Assembly: GCA_934358495.1 (NCBI GenBank)
Contig: CAKRKO010000008.1
Span: 1-52,793, forward strand
Direction of reading: 5' to 3'
Length of the DNA stretch: 52,793 bases
Source: an uncultured Eubacterium sp.
Lineage (GTDB): Bacteria > Bacillota > Clostridia > Lachnospirales > Lachnospiraceae
The position numbers and the translations under genes are program-made. Below the pieces are notes generated by a model that was not told the origin of the DNA, did no database searches, and saw nothing but the letters and a program-made list of their open reading frames with translations. This document shows positions 26,119 to 33,899 of the stretch, in pieces (the stretch's first letter is position 1; each line of letters begins with the position of its first letter).

Positions 26119-26227
26119 TCTCTTTCTTTACAAAACAAACTACTTACTTTCAGTTATACCTGCCCTACCTTTTTTTAACATTTCTTACAAAAGATACGCA
26201 GTTCTAACTCCCTGTATACTAAGAAAA

Positions 26228-26268
26228 GCACCTCAGAATTTGCTCTGAGATGCCTTATATATTTTTTT
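26228..26268 (-). terminator. Terminator-like hairpin upstream of the CDF gene
   Basis: CTCAGA-ATTTGC-TCTGAG core extended by GCA/TGC (26228-26253). On the minus strand it is followed by GCTTTTCTT. A second stop signal for leftward transcripts from the tRNA-Lys side. Confidence 0.55.
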
Positions 26269-26312
26269 ACGGAGACCGAATCCGTAGGGTTCGAATCCCT
26301 CATAGTCTTCCA
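26268..26312 (+). other. tRNA 3'-end remnant (variable arm, T-arm, CCA)
   Basis: TACGGA...TCCGTA stem, then GGGTTCGAATCCC, a standard TpsiC arm, then a 12-nt tail ending CCA at about 26311. No D-arm or anticodon arm exists upstream; the preceding bases form a terminator and a T-run. This is a truncated 3' half on the plus strand, opposite to the intact tRNA-Lys next door. Such fragments commonly remain where an element has integrated into a tRNA gene. Confidence 0.55.
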
Positions 26313-26315
26313 AAA

Positions 26316-26344
26316 AAGCCATCCTGTTAAAATAGGATGGCTTT
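26316..26344 (-). terminator. Terminator of tRNA-Lys
   Basis: AGCCATCCT / AGGATGGCT stem with 8-nt loop. On the minus strand it is followed by TTTTTT, 8 bases past the tRNA 3' end. Confidence 0.8.
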
Positions 26345-26351
26345 AATATAA

Positions 26352-26424
26352 TGCGCCTTCAGGGATTCGAACCCTGGACAAATAGATTAAGAGTCTACTG
26401 CTCTACCAGCTGAGCTAAAGGCGC
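26352..26424 (-). tRNA. tRNA-Lys (anticodon CTT)
   Basis: 73-nt cloverleaf on the minus strand: acceptor GCGCCTT/AAGGCGC with discriminator A, D-arm AGCTCAGCTGGTAGAGC, anticodon loop CTCTTAA (CTT, reads AAG), T-arm GGGTTCGAATCCC. CCA is not encoded. Confidence 0.96.
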
Positions 26425-26560
26425 ATACGTCTTTAACGCAAGTGCTATTATAACGGATATAAAAATAAAATGCAAGCTTTTTCTGATAAAAATATTCATT
26501 TTATGCGTTATTTATGATACGATACCATCATTAACTCCAACCAAAGGAGCCTTTCTTCTT

Positions 26561-27226
26561 ATGAAAAAACAAAAACGTACACTTATCTCCTGCGCCATGC
26601 TGGAAGACGAAGTAAACCACATTTTAGAAAAAACAAATATCACACTTCCTGTCATCTGGATTGACCGTGGCCTTCACAACAGACCGGAAAATCTGAACCA
26701 GCTGCTGCAGGAACATATTAACCAGCTGCAAAACCAGGATGAAATTCTGCTTACCTTTGGTCTGTGCGGTAACGGTACTGCAGGGCTTGTCAGTCCGAAC
26801 ACAATACTGCGTCTGCCAAAATTTGACGATTGTATCAATATGCTTGCCTGCCGCCAGCCAAGGACAGAAAGAAAACAAACACAGAAAGATGCCCTCTATC
26901 TGACCCGGGGCTGGACTCTGGATCACGAAGGAATTTTACAACAATATAAAATGCTCTCTGAAACATATGATGAAGAGACCCGTAATTTTATCCTGCAGAC
27001 TCTCTACAACGGCTATCATACTCTTACGGTCCTTGATACAGGATGCTATGACCTGCCCCCCGTGGAACAGTATGCTGATACGGCTGCCACATTTCTGGGC
27101 TTTGACCGGAAAACCGTTCCTGGAAATATCACAACACTGGAACATCTGATCACAGGGACACAAGATTCCAATATTCTGACGCTTGCACCCGGTGAAAAAA
27201 TACATCAGATGCTTTTTGAATGCTAA
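26561..27226 (+). CDS. DUF1638-domain protein
   Basis: 221 residues. Recognised by SCAMLEDEVNHIL, DRGLHNRPENLNQLLQEHI, LTFGLCGNGTAGLVSPN and LPKFDDCINMLA, the conserved core of DUF1638. The domain is linked in anaerobes with corrinoid-dependent methyltransferase loci; no activity is established as far as I know. AAAGGAG precedes ATG 26561. It stands alone between tRNA-Lys and pta; a corrinoid protein occurs 10 kb away, without visible linkage. Confidence 0.8.
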   Translation: MKKQKRTLISCAMLEDEVNHILEKTNITLPVIWIDRGLHNRPENLNQLLQEHINQLQNQDEILLTFGLCGNGTAGLVSPNTILRLPKFDDCINMLACRQPRTERKQTQKDALYLTRGWTLDHEGILQQYKMLSETYDEETRNFILQTLYNGYHTLTVLDTGCYDLPPVEQYADTAATFLGFDRKTVPGNITTLEHLITGTQDSNILTLAPGEKIHQMLFEC

Positions 27227-27348
27227 TCTGAAAAAAATGCGATGTATTTTTTTCAGCATAAAAGCAGCCTTTTTTTTACTACATTTACTTTGCTGGTAGA
27301 ACTGAAAGTATTTTATCGTTTTTTTATACAAAACAATAGGCATTTTCC

Positions 27349-27376
27349 TTGCATTTTAAGGCAAAACGTTTACAAT
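27349..27376 (+). promoter_or_regulatory. Promoter of pta
   Basis: TTGCAT (27349-27354), 16-bp spacer, TACAAT (27371-27376), about 45 bases ahead of the pta start. Confidence 0.65.
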
Positions 27377-27422
27377 AGAACTGACGAGTATATCAAATTA
27401 TTAATGGAGGTAAACAAAACCA

Positions 27423-28397
27423 ATGTTCAACAAATTAATACAGAAATTAAAAGAGAATCCTCGTACAATCGTTTTTACTGAGGGAACTGACGCACGTATT
27501 CTGGAAGCTTCTTCCCGTCTGCTTGCAGGTACATTCTTAAAACCAATCTTAGTTGGTAATGTAGAAAAAGTCAGAGCTGCTGCTGAAGAAGCAGGCTACA
27601 ATATCAACGGTGCAGAGATCATCGATCCGAAAAACTATGACCGCATGGATGAGATGGTTGCACAGATGGTTGAACTTCGTAAAGGTAAAATGACAGAGGA
27701 GCAGTGCCGCGAAGCATTATCTCATGGTAACTACTTCGGTACAATGCTTGTAAAAATGGGCGTTGCTGACTGCTTACTTGGTGGTGCTACTTATTCTACC
27801 GCTGATACCGTTCGTCCGGCTCTTCAGCTGATCAAAACAAAACCAGGCAACAAGATCGTATCATCCTGCTTCATCCTCGTTCGTCCGGCTGCTACAGGCG
27901 ACAACGAAGTACTGGCAATGGGTGACTGCGCGATCAATATCAAACCGACCGAAGATGATCTGGTAGAGATCGCTCTTGAGACAGCTGATTGTGCTAAGAT
28001 TTTCGGTATTGATCCGAAAGTTGCATTCTTAAGCTACTCAACACTCGGATCCGGTAAAGGTGAGGATGTTGACAAAATGCGTAACGCTTGTGCAAAAGCA
28101 AAAGCTGCTAATCCGGATCTGGCTATCGATGGCGAGCTTCAGTTTGATGCTGCTGTATCTCCGCGTGTTGCACAGACAAAATGCCCGGATTCAAAAGTTG
28201 CAGGACATGCAAACACATTTATCTTCCCGGACATCAACGCTGGTAACATCGGTTACAAAATTGCTCAGCGTCTTGGTGGATTCGATGCTTACGGTCCGAT
28301 CCTTCTTGGTCTGAATGCACCGATCAACGATCTGTCCAGAGGATGCAACGCTCTGGAAGTATATTCCATGGCTATCATCACTGCAGCATTAAGCTAA
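27423..28397 (+). CDS. pta: Phosphate acetyltransferase
   Basis: 324 residues, the short catalytic form. Motifs: RTIVFTEGTDARILEAS at the N terminus, GVADCLLGGATYSTADTVRPALQLI, VAFLSYSTLGSGKGEDV, DGELQFDAAVSP and FPDINAGNIGYKIAQRLGG. It converts acetyl-CoA plus phosphate to acetyl phosphate for ATP-yielding acetate formation. GGAGG precedes the ATG. Codon use looks more optimised than in neighbours (highly expressed gene). ackA, its usual partner, is not adjacent; the downstream 220 bases carry two hairpins instead. Confidence 0.97.
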   Translation: MFNKLIQKLKENPRTIVFTEGTDARILEASSRLLAGTFLKPILVGNVEKVRAAAEEAGYNINGAEIIDPKNYDRMDEMVAQMVELRKGKMTEEQCREALSHGNYFGTMLVKMGVADCLLGGATYSTADTVRPALQLIKTKPGNKIVSSCFILVRPAATGDNEVLAMGDCAINIKPTEDDLVEIALETADCAKIFGIDPKVAFLSYSTLGSGKGEDVDKMRNACAKAKAANPDLAIDGELQFDAAVSPRVAQTKCPDSKVAGHANTFIFPDINAGNIGYKIAQRLGGFDAYGPILLGLNAPINDLSRGCNALEVYSMAIITAALS

Positions 28398-28400
28398 TTT

Positions 28401-28430
28401 GAACGCAGAATAAGCAAAGCGACTGCGTTC
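28401..28430 (+). repeat. Stem-loop directly after pta, AATAAGC loop
   Basis: GAACGCAG (28401-28408) and CTGCGTTC (28423-28430) enclose AATAAGCAAAGCGA. It begins 4 bases after the pta stop and has no T-run, so it may protect the mRNA 3' end rather than terminate. The following bases (ATGAGC...TAGCG) resemble those in the 10.65-kb hairpin loop. Confidence 0.65.
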
Positions 28431-28500
28431 ATGAGCAAGTAGCGAAAGCAGATTGCGAATGTCCGCTTTACAAAACATTTTTAAACAATAAGTTTATGAT

Positions 28501-28567
28501 AAAGAAAAGAAGAAATTTACCTCCGCAGCTAATAAGCGCTTGCTAAGGAAAATTTCTTCTTTTCTTT
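28501..28567. terminator. Long bidirectional terminator with AATAAGC loop
   Basis: A perfect 18-bp stem of AAAGAAAAGAAGAAATTT and its complement (28501-28518, 28550-28567), with a 31-nt loop holding CTCCGCAG-CTAATAAGCGCTTGC. The purine/pyrimidine-biased arms give T-runs on both strands, serving pta and the converging DUF3783 unit. Confidence 0.75.
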
Positions 28568-28622
28568 TATCTACACTATAAACTTCAGCAATTTACTGTT
28601 TTAATTTTATCCAAATAAGAAG

Positions 28623-28997
28623 CTAGAAACGCTTACGATCCCGCTGTGCCATCTCATACATCATCTTCTCACGTTGTGCTTCAAAATATACGTGTAAAAC
28701 GTCCCAGGAGGCGTTTGTAGACGTCATAACCATTTTATAGTCTATTTTTACGTTGTGGTTTCTTAAATCCATCAGAAGGCGATCTAGCTGCTTCTCCGTG
28801 AAATCACACATTATGATCATGCTGCCTTTCGGATACGCACCGCCAAAATATCCACCATCATCTTTTCCTTTTTCAAGATCCTCCAATGTCATATGGAATT
28901 TCGTCTTCGGAACAGACACTGCCTGTATTTTCATCGGTGTCAGAATCTGACGAATCTCACTTTCGTTTTCACATTGAAATAATAATACTTTCGCCAT
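28623..28997 (-). CDS. DUF3783-domain protein
   Basis: 124 residues. The core IIMCDFTEKQLDRLLMDLRNHNVKIDYKMVMTSTNASWDVLHVYFEAQREKMMYEMAQ matches DUF3783 by pattern, and length fits. Function unknown. It starts 3 bases after the stop of the CbiE/CbiT-like gene, so the two are translationally coupled and probably work together. Confidence 0.75.
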   Translation of the reverse strand: MAKVLLFQCENESEIRQILTPMKIQAVSVPKTKFHMTLEDLEKGKDDGGYFGGAYPKGSMIIMCDFTEKQLDRLLMDLRNHNVKIDYKMVMTSTNASWDVLHVYFEAQREKMMYEMAQRDRKRF

Positions 28998-29000
28998 TTT

Positions 29001-29906
29001 TTAGCAGTCTGCCTTTCCTGTAATGATCCATGGTGCCGGCTGCTGCTCAAAGGAATTTTTACTGTTCAATCTTGCTACAGAGATCTGGATAACCTCAGTA
29101 TCTTTGATGCCGTATTTTTCAAAAATGCCGGAAATAGATGCAGCTACGCCAAAATCTAATGTGTAAATGACAATGCTGATCTGCGGATTTAATTTTGTCA
29201 GATACTCAATCTCCTGCTCCATGCTTGCAGATGCTACCATAAATACCAGTGACGGAACCGGACATTCTTTCATCGTCTCCTCATCCACATGATCGATCAC
29301 CTGAATATTGTGCAGACCGAAATGGTCAATGTTCTCTTCCATGGTCGCACGGTCGTCTTTATTGTACTCCACAGCGATCACAGTGCCCTCTGTAGCGATG
29401 ATTGCAGCCTCTACCGCAATACTTTCCCCACTGATAACACAAATGTCATCCTGACGTCCTACATGCATCTTATTTAAGATAACAGAACGTATTTCACTTC
29501 CTACATAATGAATGGAACCACGTTTAAAATTATGATTATCCATACCAATTTTATAAGTGTTACGCGCATGCTCATTCACGATCAGCATGCCTGCGGATGC
29601 ATTAATACCACGGTTGATCATATTGCTCACTTTATCATGTTTGATATCGCCTGCAGGCTCTGATCCCTCGTTATACCATACATCACAATCGCCAAGTCCT
29701 GCGTTCCACATCCGGTAAAAAATATCGTCAATTCCGGCCTCTGTAAACACCAGCACTGCTTTGTGTGACTCAACTGTCGGAATCAGGTTTTTATTTTTTC
29801 GGGTGATATCGAGCATCTTCACTTTTTCCAGGTCAATGGCTGTATTTTTTGCAAAATACTGCAGCCAGGATAAAATGCTCTCGTTGGTAAAAATCTGCTG
29901 TTCCAT
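29001..29906 (-). CDS. CbiE/CbiT-like (precorrin methyltransferase-related) protein
   Basis: 301 residues. The first half has a CbiE-like stretch (FYRMWNAGLGDCDVWYNEGS, then KVSNMINRGI). The second half looks like CbiT: RSVILNKMHVGRQDDICVISGESIAVEAAIIATEGTVIAVEYNKDDRATMEENIDHFGLHNIQVIDHV. The expected SAM loop GxGxG is altered to ISGESIAV, and no other cobalamin-synthesis gene is near. It may be a degenerate or repurposed methyltransferase. GGGAGG precedes the ATG; DUF3783 follows after 3 bases. Confidence 0.65.
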   Translation of the reverse strand: MEQQIFTNESILSWLQYFAKNTAIDLEKVKMLDITRKNKNLIPTVESHKAVLVFTEAGIDDIFYRMWNAGLGDCDVWYNEGSEPAGDIKHDKVSNMINRGINASAGMLIVNEHARNTYKIGMDNHNFKRGSIHYVGSEIRSVILNKMHVGRQDDICVISGESIAVEAAIIATEGTVIAVEYNKDDRATMEENIDHFGLHNIQVIDHVDEETMKECPVPSLVFMVASASMEQEIEYLTKLNPQISIVIYTLDFGVAASISGIFEKYGIKDTEVIQISVARLNSKNSFEQQPAPWIITGKADC

Positions 29907-30519
29907 AAGAAATACCTCCCATAATTAATTCAAAAATGCCCTCAGCATCTAATTATGTTAATTTTACCATTATCAAAAACACACGTCAATAAATCCATGC
30001 TTTTCGAATAAGTCCCGGAACATTCTCAGTAGTTCGGGCGTGGACGATCTATAATAACGAAAATCATTTTGCACCTGAGGTATCATTTCCGTAAATACTG
30101 CAGATTTGCCTTATTATAATTTGTTAAGAGATACTTTCTTTTTTCTTCATATTTCAGCCACAAAAAAAACACATTTTACCAGTAATATAACAGTATCAAA
30201 TAAATCAAGTGAACAATTGAAACACATAACAGACATTTGAAATTTGATGAAAAGCCAATAACCTAATATAAAAAGCTTCTGAGGGTAGTCAGTTAACCAG
30301 CATTGGCACATTCAGGGGCGACAAAAAACTATTTCCTTTATATAGATAAATTTTTCATAACTCACTCTCCCCAAAAAACCGGATTCAAAACGAACCCGGT
30401 TTTTTATTTTAATAGATGAATAATTATACATTTTATGTATATAAAAAGCCACCTGGATTTTTGCCGTTTTATAAGTATTTCTTATTGAAAAAAATCCTGA
30501 TGGCTTTCGCTTCTTAAAT
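29907..30519. other. Intergenic region with one terminator
   Basis: 613 AT-rich bases; I see no convincing gene (a 94-codon frame at 30312-30596 overlaps the next gene antisense-free but has no family features). AAAAAACCGG...CCGGTTTTTT (30373-30405) is a strong bidirectional terminator, suited to end the small gene reading leftward from 30753. Confidence 0.55.
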
Positions 30520-30753
30520 TTATGCATTTGTATGTTCGTATTTTTCAACATTATTTTTGATCTGGTCAATGATCTGATGTACTTCCTGATCCTCATTTTT
30601 GAATTTACTGCTGAACATGAACACTTTTCGTGGGCTGTTTTTCTTACATAACCAGTAATCTCTGCCAGCCATAACAGATTTTTCTGTCGTCACTTCAACA
30701 AAATACCCCTGTTGATAATGATATCTTGCAACTACTTCAATACCTTTTTCCAT
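30520..30753 (-). CDS. Small conserved-looking protein (77 aa) beside the origin
   Basis: I chose ATG 30753 (MEKGIEVVARYHYQQGYFVEVTTEKS), preceded by AAAGGATGAG; the longer frame has no site. The protein is basic and soluble, with VMAGRDYWLCKKNSPRKVFMFSS in the middle and a charged helical C terminus. I do not recognise the family. It lies between a terminator and the AT-rich, DnaA-box-like stretch next to the iteron array and reads away from it, so it could be part of the replicon module. Confidence 0.6.
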   Translation of the reverse strand: MEKGIEVVARYHYQQGYFVEVTTEKSVMAGRDYWLCKKNSPRKVFMFSSKFKNEDQEVHQIIDQIKNNVEKYEHTNA

Positions 30754-31063
30754 AATCTCATCCTTTTGTTGATAATTTTGTAAATATATTGTTGTGACAG
30801 TTATCAACAACAACATTTATCAGTATAACAGAAAAAAAGTTTAAGTTAAGTATTGAAGTTTTTTTTCTTGTTGTTCTCATAAAAATAGAAAAAAATGTCG
30901 GTTGTTGGTACAGGTATGGGTTTCTATGATTTTGTGACGACATCGTTGTTGATAATATTCTATTCTTTTTATTTATTTGTAAACAACTATCTTATATTCT
31001 TTATATTATATCCACAAAAAATGTCGAAAAACGTTGATTTTATAGGGTTTTTGAAAATAAAGT
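30754..31063. other. AT-rich region with DnaA-box-like words
   Basis: About 310 AT-rich bases before the iterons. TTATCAACA (one mismatch from DnaA-box TTATCCACA) occurs at 30767-30775 (minus), 30801-30809 (plus) and 30947-30955 (minus); ATATCCACA is at 31008-31016. A further copy lies at 31947-31955 right after the last iteron. Together with AT richness this looks like the melting and DnaA-loading part of an iteron origin. Confidence 0.5.
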
Positions 31064-31947
31064 ACGGACATTTACAGGCTAATTAACGGTGGCAGGTTGG
31101 AAAAGATGCGAATATACGTGGGGGAAGAAACGGACAAATGTGGGATGGCCGGAAAATCAAAGAAAAAGCGGGCTCTGGGCGAAGAAAGAGGCATATTTAG
31201 GCAAAGAAAAAGGCATATATTGGTCCTATATCTGTCCGTTAAATAAAAAATACGGTCTTATTTTATGCCTTTTTTGCTAAATAACGGACATTTATAGGAG
31301 GATTTTTATGAACTTACGGCATAATTAAGGAAAAATGAATTGTAAAACAATTTAAATGCAAGAAGAAACGGACAATTTTGGGATAGGAAAACACGAACTA
31401 ACGGACGTTTTTAGGATCAAATTTTGTTAACTAACGGACATATGTAGGAAGAAAAGGCGTATTTTTTTGAAAGAAACGGACAAATATAGGGAATTTGAGT
31501 TAAAGAAACGGCATAAATGAGGCAAACAGATGTTTTGACGGACATTTATGGGAGGACTGGAAAAGCTAAAAATCTATATATTGTGCCGTAAGTTTAAAAA
31601 ATATACTTTTTTAGCGGACAAATATAGGATGTATATTGAATTTAGTACGGACATTTGTGGGATACCCTATCTTTTGACGGACATTTATAGGCCCAGTTTT
31701 TTGAAGAATAAGACATTTTTGGTATCGAACTTATGTTTTAACGGACAAATATAGGATATGATGTTATTTAACGGACGTTTATGGGATGTATAAAATCAAG
31801 ATATGGACATATTTGGGAGTAAAATCCGCTATTTAGTGGACAAATGTAGGAGGCTATACAAGTTATAGCGGACATTTATGGGAAATATGATTTAATTAAC
31901 GGACAAATATAGGATAAATAAATATCTTTTAACGGACATTTATGGGT
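31064..31947 (+). repeat. Iteron array upstream of rep (direct repeats, ACGGACA-WWTATRGGA type)
   Basis: About 18 plus-strand copies of a 16-bp word with core GGACA, starting at 31064, 31130, 31284, 31368, 31401, 31434, 31476, 31538, 31614, 31647, 31677, 31741, 31771, 31803, 31836, 31868, 31899 and 31932. Most starts are 30-33 bp apart, or twice that with a degenerate copy between (31709), so copies sit on one helix face at three turns. One inverted copy lies at 31225-31240. A second word class, CGGCATAAxTxAGG, is interspersed (31316, 31508). This is the arrangement of an initiator-binding origin. Confidence 0.9.
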
Positions 31948-31985
31948 GTTGATAACTTTTTGTAAAAAGTCTGACAGTTTTTTCA

Positions 31986-32014
31986 TTGACAAATTGAGGA
32001 TTTAAAGGCATAAT
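31986..32014 (+). promoter_or_regulatory. rep promoter built from iteron-like words
   Basis: TTGACA (31986-31991), 17-bp spacer, CATAAT (32009-32014). The -35 lies in ATTGACAAATTGAGGA (12 of 16 matches to an iteron) and the -10 in AAGGCATAATTAAGGA (class-2 word, as at 31316). Rep binding here would block RNA polymerase, giving autorepression. Confidence 0.7.
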
Positions 32015-32122
32015 TAAGGAAGTGAAAATTAGAACGGAATAGTTATAGTATCTGGTGTAGAAATGCAGCGGATTTTTCTGTAAAACAAAAGATACAATAT
32101 GATATAAGGAACTTTATGACTA

Positions 32123-33328
32123 ATGGCAAAAAATGAGATAGCAAAATCGGATAAAACGATGTTCCCGGACATGTTGAAGAAAAGTAATTTTTTGATTTCT
32201 TCCGTATATAGAGCATCGCTTTTAGAGAATAAAGTGCTGGCACTGGCACTGACAAAAGTGCGATTAAGTGATCAGGGACGTCCGGTAGCGACGCTCCGCA
32301 CAAAAGAAATTAAAGAAGTATTGCATGTAACTGGAAATGCAATGGGTACATATTTGAAGGATGTAGCCACTTCTCTGGCCGGACGTACCATGTTTATTGA
32401 ATCTGCGGATGGCAGTTTCAAATGTATGAGCCTGGTTGGTGTGGTTAGTTATGAATCAGGATCCGGCACGATGGAGATTAAGTTTGAGCCGGAAATTAAG
32501 GACTATATCTATGACCTGAAAGCCAATTTTACAATGTTGAATATTCCGATGATGTTATCATTTCGTTCTGGTTGGTCCTATCGTTTGTACGAACTGCTTT
32601 CTTCGCGCGCTTATCACACGAAATATGATAAGGAAACCGGCAATGTGTTCCATATAAAATATGGTGTTTCCGAGATCAAACTTCATCTGGGAACCGTTCA
32701 GATCAAGGATGACAAGGGCAAGATTAACCGTGATATTCAGCGGGAACTCGAGAAAAAAGAAATTGATTATGATTATATTGTCAATGAACTGGTGCATGAA
32801 AAATTGAAATCTTTCGATAAATGGTGTGATTTCAAGCGGCGTGTGCTGGATGTAGCAGTAAATGAGATTAACGAAAAATCAGATATTTCTGTAAAATATG
32901 ATTTGATGCGAAGCGGTCGTGGCGGAAAAATATATGGCATTGACTTTGAGGTAACAAAGAAAGATATGACTGTGGAGCCGACCATTGAAGAGGAAGTTCC
33001 TACACCAGGAGATGCAGAGCTGGATGATCTGATCGATAAAGTTATGGACATTATCGATGAGAAGATTAAGATTTCCCAGGCAAAAGCATTGTTGAAAGTT
33101 GCAAATTACGATATTAACAAGATCGAATATGCGTACGAGCTGGCCTGCAAGCAGGAAAATATCCATAATCTGATTGGATGGCTTACTTCTGCAATACAGA
33201 ATGGCTATGAAGATAACCCGATCCATAAAGTAAAAGGTTATTCTCAGAATGAAACTGAGGAATTTGACGAGTATATGCAGCAAATGAGGCTGGAGCACTT
33301 TGCAAATATGGAAACAGAAGAAAAATAA
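32123..33328 (+). CDS. Rep_3-family replication initiator (RepB/RepE-like)
   Basis: 401 residues. Two tandem winged-helix domains typical of iteron-binding initiators: FLISSVYRASLLENKVLALALTKVR (about 28-52), LSFRSGWSYRLYELLSSRAY (about 146-165) and WCDFKRRVLDVAVNEINEKSDISVKYDLMRSGRGGKIYGIDFEV (about 233-276). A C-terminal extension of about 120 residues contains LIGWLTSAIQNGYE, known from clostridial plasmid Reps. AAGGA lies about 13 bases before the ATG. Flanked on both sides by iterons pointing inward. It should bind iterons, open the origin and control its own level. A plasmid-type gene in a chromosome-like setting is the notable point. Confidence 0.93.
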   Translation: MAKNEIAKSDKTMFPDMLKKSNFLISSVYRASLLENKVLALALTKVRLSDQGRPVATLRTKEIKEVLHVTGNAMGTYLKDVATSLAGRTMFIESADGSFKCMSLVGVVSYESGSGTMEIKFEPEIKDYIYDLKANFTMLNIPMMLSFRSGWSYRLYELLSSRAYHTKYDKETGNVFHIKYGVSEIKLHLGTVQIKDDKGKINRDIQRELEKKEIDYDYIVNELVHEKLKSFDKWCDFKRRVLDVAVNEINEKSDISVKYDLMRSGRGGKIYGIDFEVTKKDMTVEPTIEEEVPTPGDAELDDLIDKVMDIIDEKIKISQAKALLKVANYDINKIEYAYELACKQENIHNLIGWLTSAIQNGYEDNPIHKVKGYSQNETEEFDEYMQQMRLEHFANMETEEK

Positions 33329-33354
33329 TAATAAGCTTTATAAAAGTGAAATAT

Positions 33355-33397
33355 AAAAGCACCGATAAGATATGAAAAATGTATTATCGGTGCTTTT
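33355..33397 (+). terminator. Terminator of rep
   Basis: AAAAGCACCGATAA (33355-33368) pairs perfectly with TTATCGGTGCTTTT (33384-33397), followed by T residues. Confidence 0.9.
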
Positions 33398-33421
33398 TAT
33401 ATTATTTTTTTGGAAAAACAT

Positions 33422-33862
33422 CCAATAAATGTCTGCTAATTAGCCCATAAATGTCCGTTAGTTAGATAATCCAATAAATGTCTGTTAATTAGCCTATAAA
33501 TGTCCGTTAGTTAGATAATCCAATAAATGTCTGTTAATTAGCCTATAAATGTCCGTAAGTTAGATGATCCAATAAATGTCTGCTAATTAGCCTATAAATG
33601 TCCGTTAGTTAGATAATTCAATAAATGTCTTCTAATTAGCCTATAAATGTCCGTTAGTTCGACAATCCAATAAATGTCTGTTAATTAGCCCATAAATGTC
33701 CGTTAGTTAGATAATCCAATATATGTCTGCTAATTAGCCTATAAATGTCCGTTAGTTAGATAATCCAATAAATGTCTGTTAATTAGCCTATAAATGTCCG
33801 TTAGTTAGATAATCCAATAAATGTCTGCTAATTAGCCCATAAATGTCCGTTAGTTAGTCTGT
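33422..33862 (-). repeat. Nine tandem 49-bp units carrying inverted iteron pairs (inc-like array)
   Basis: Units start at 33422, 33471, 33520, 33569, 33618, 33667, 33716, 33765 and 33814, exactly 49 bp apart. Each has CCAATAAATGTCTG and, 22 bp later, CC(T/C)ATAAATGTCCG: two iterons in reverse orientation (spacing 22/27). That makes 18 sites facing the upstream array across rep. A partial extra copy (GTAAATGTCTG) follows at about 33860. Compare incA of P1 and incC of F, downstream iteron sets that limit copy number by titration and handcuffing. Confidence 0.93.
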
Positions 33863-33899
33863 AAATGTCTGTTTCTAAAAAAGAAATAATGAGAGAATA

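Noticed and set aside
30312..30596. 94-codon minus-strand frame overlapping the 77-residue gene and the terminator at 30373
   Set aside because: It runs through a strong terminator, has no start site and has a composition of random AT-rich DNA.
31089..31754. Short plus-strand frames inside the iteron array
   Set aside because: They consist of translated iteron repeats without ribosome binding sites.
33422..33862. Tandem array considered as a CRISPR
   Set aside because: Units are nearly identical over all 49 bases with no unique spacers, and no cas genes are present; the sub-repeats are iterons.
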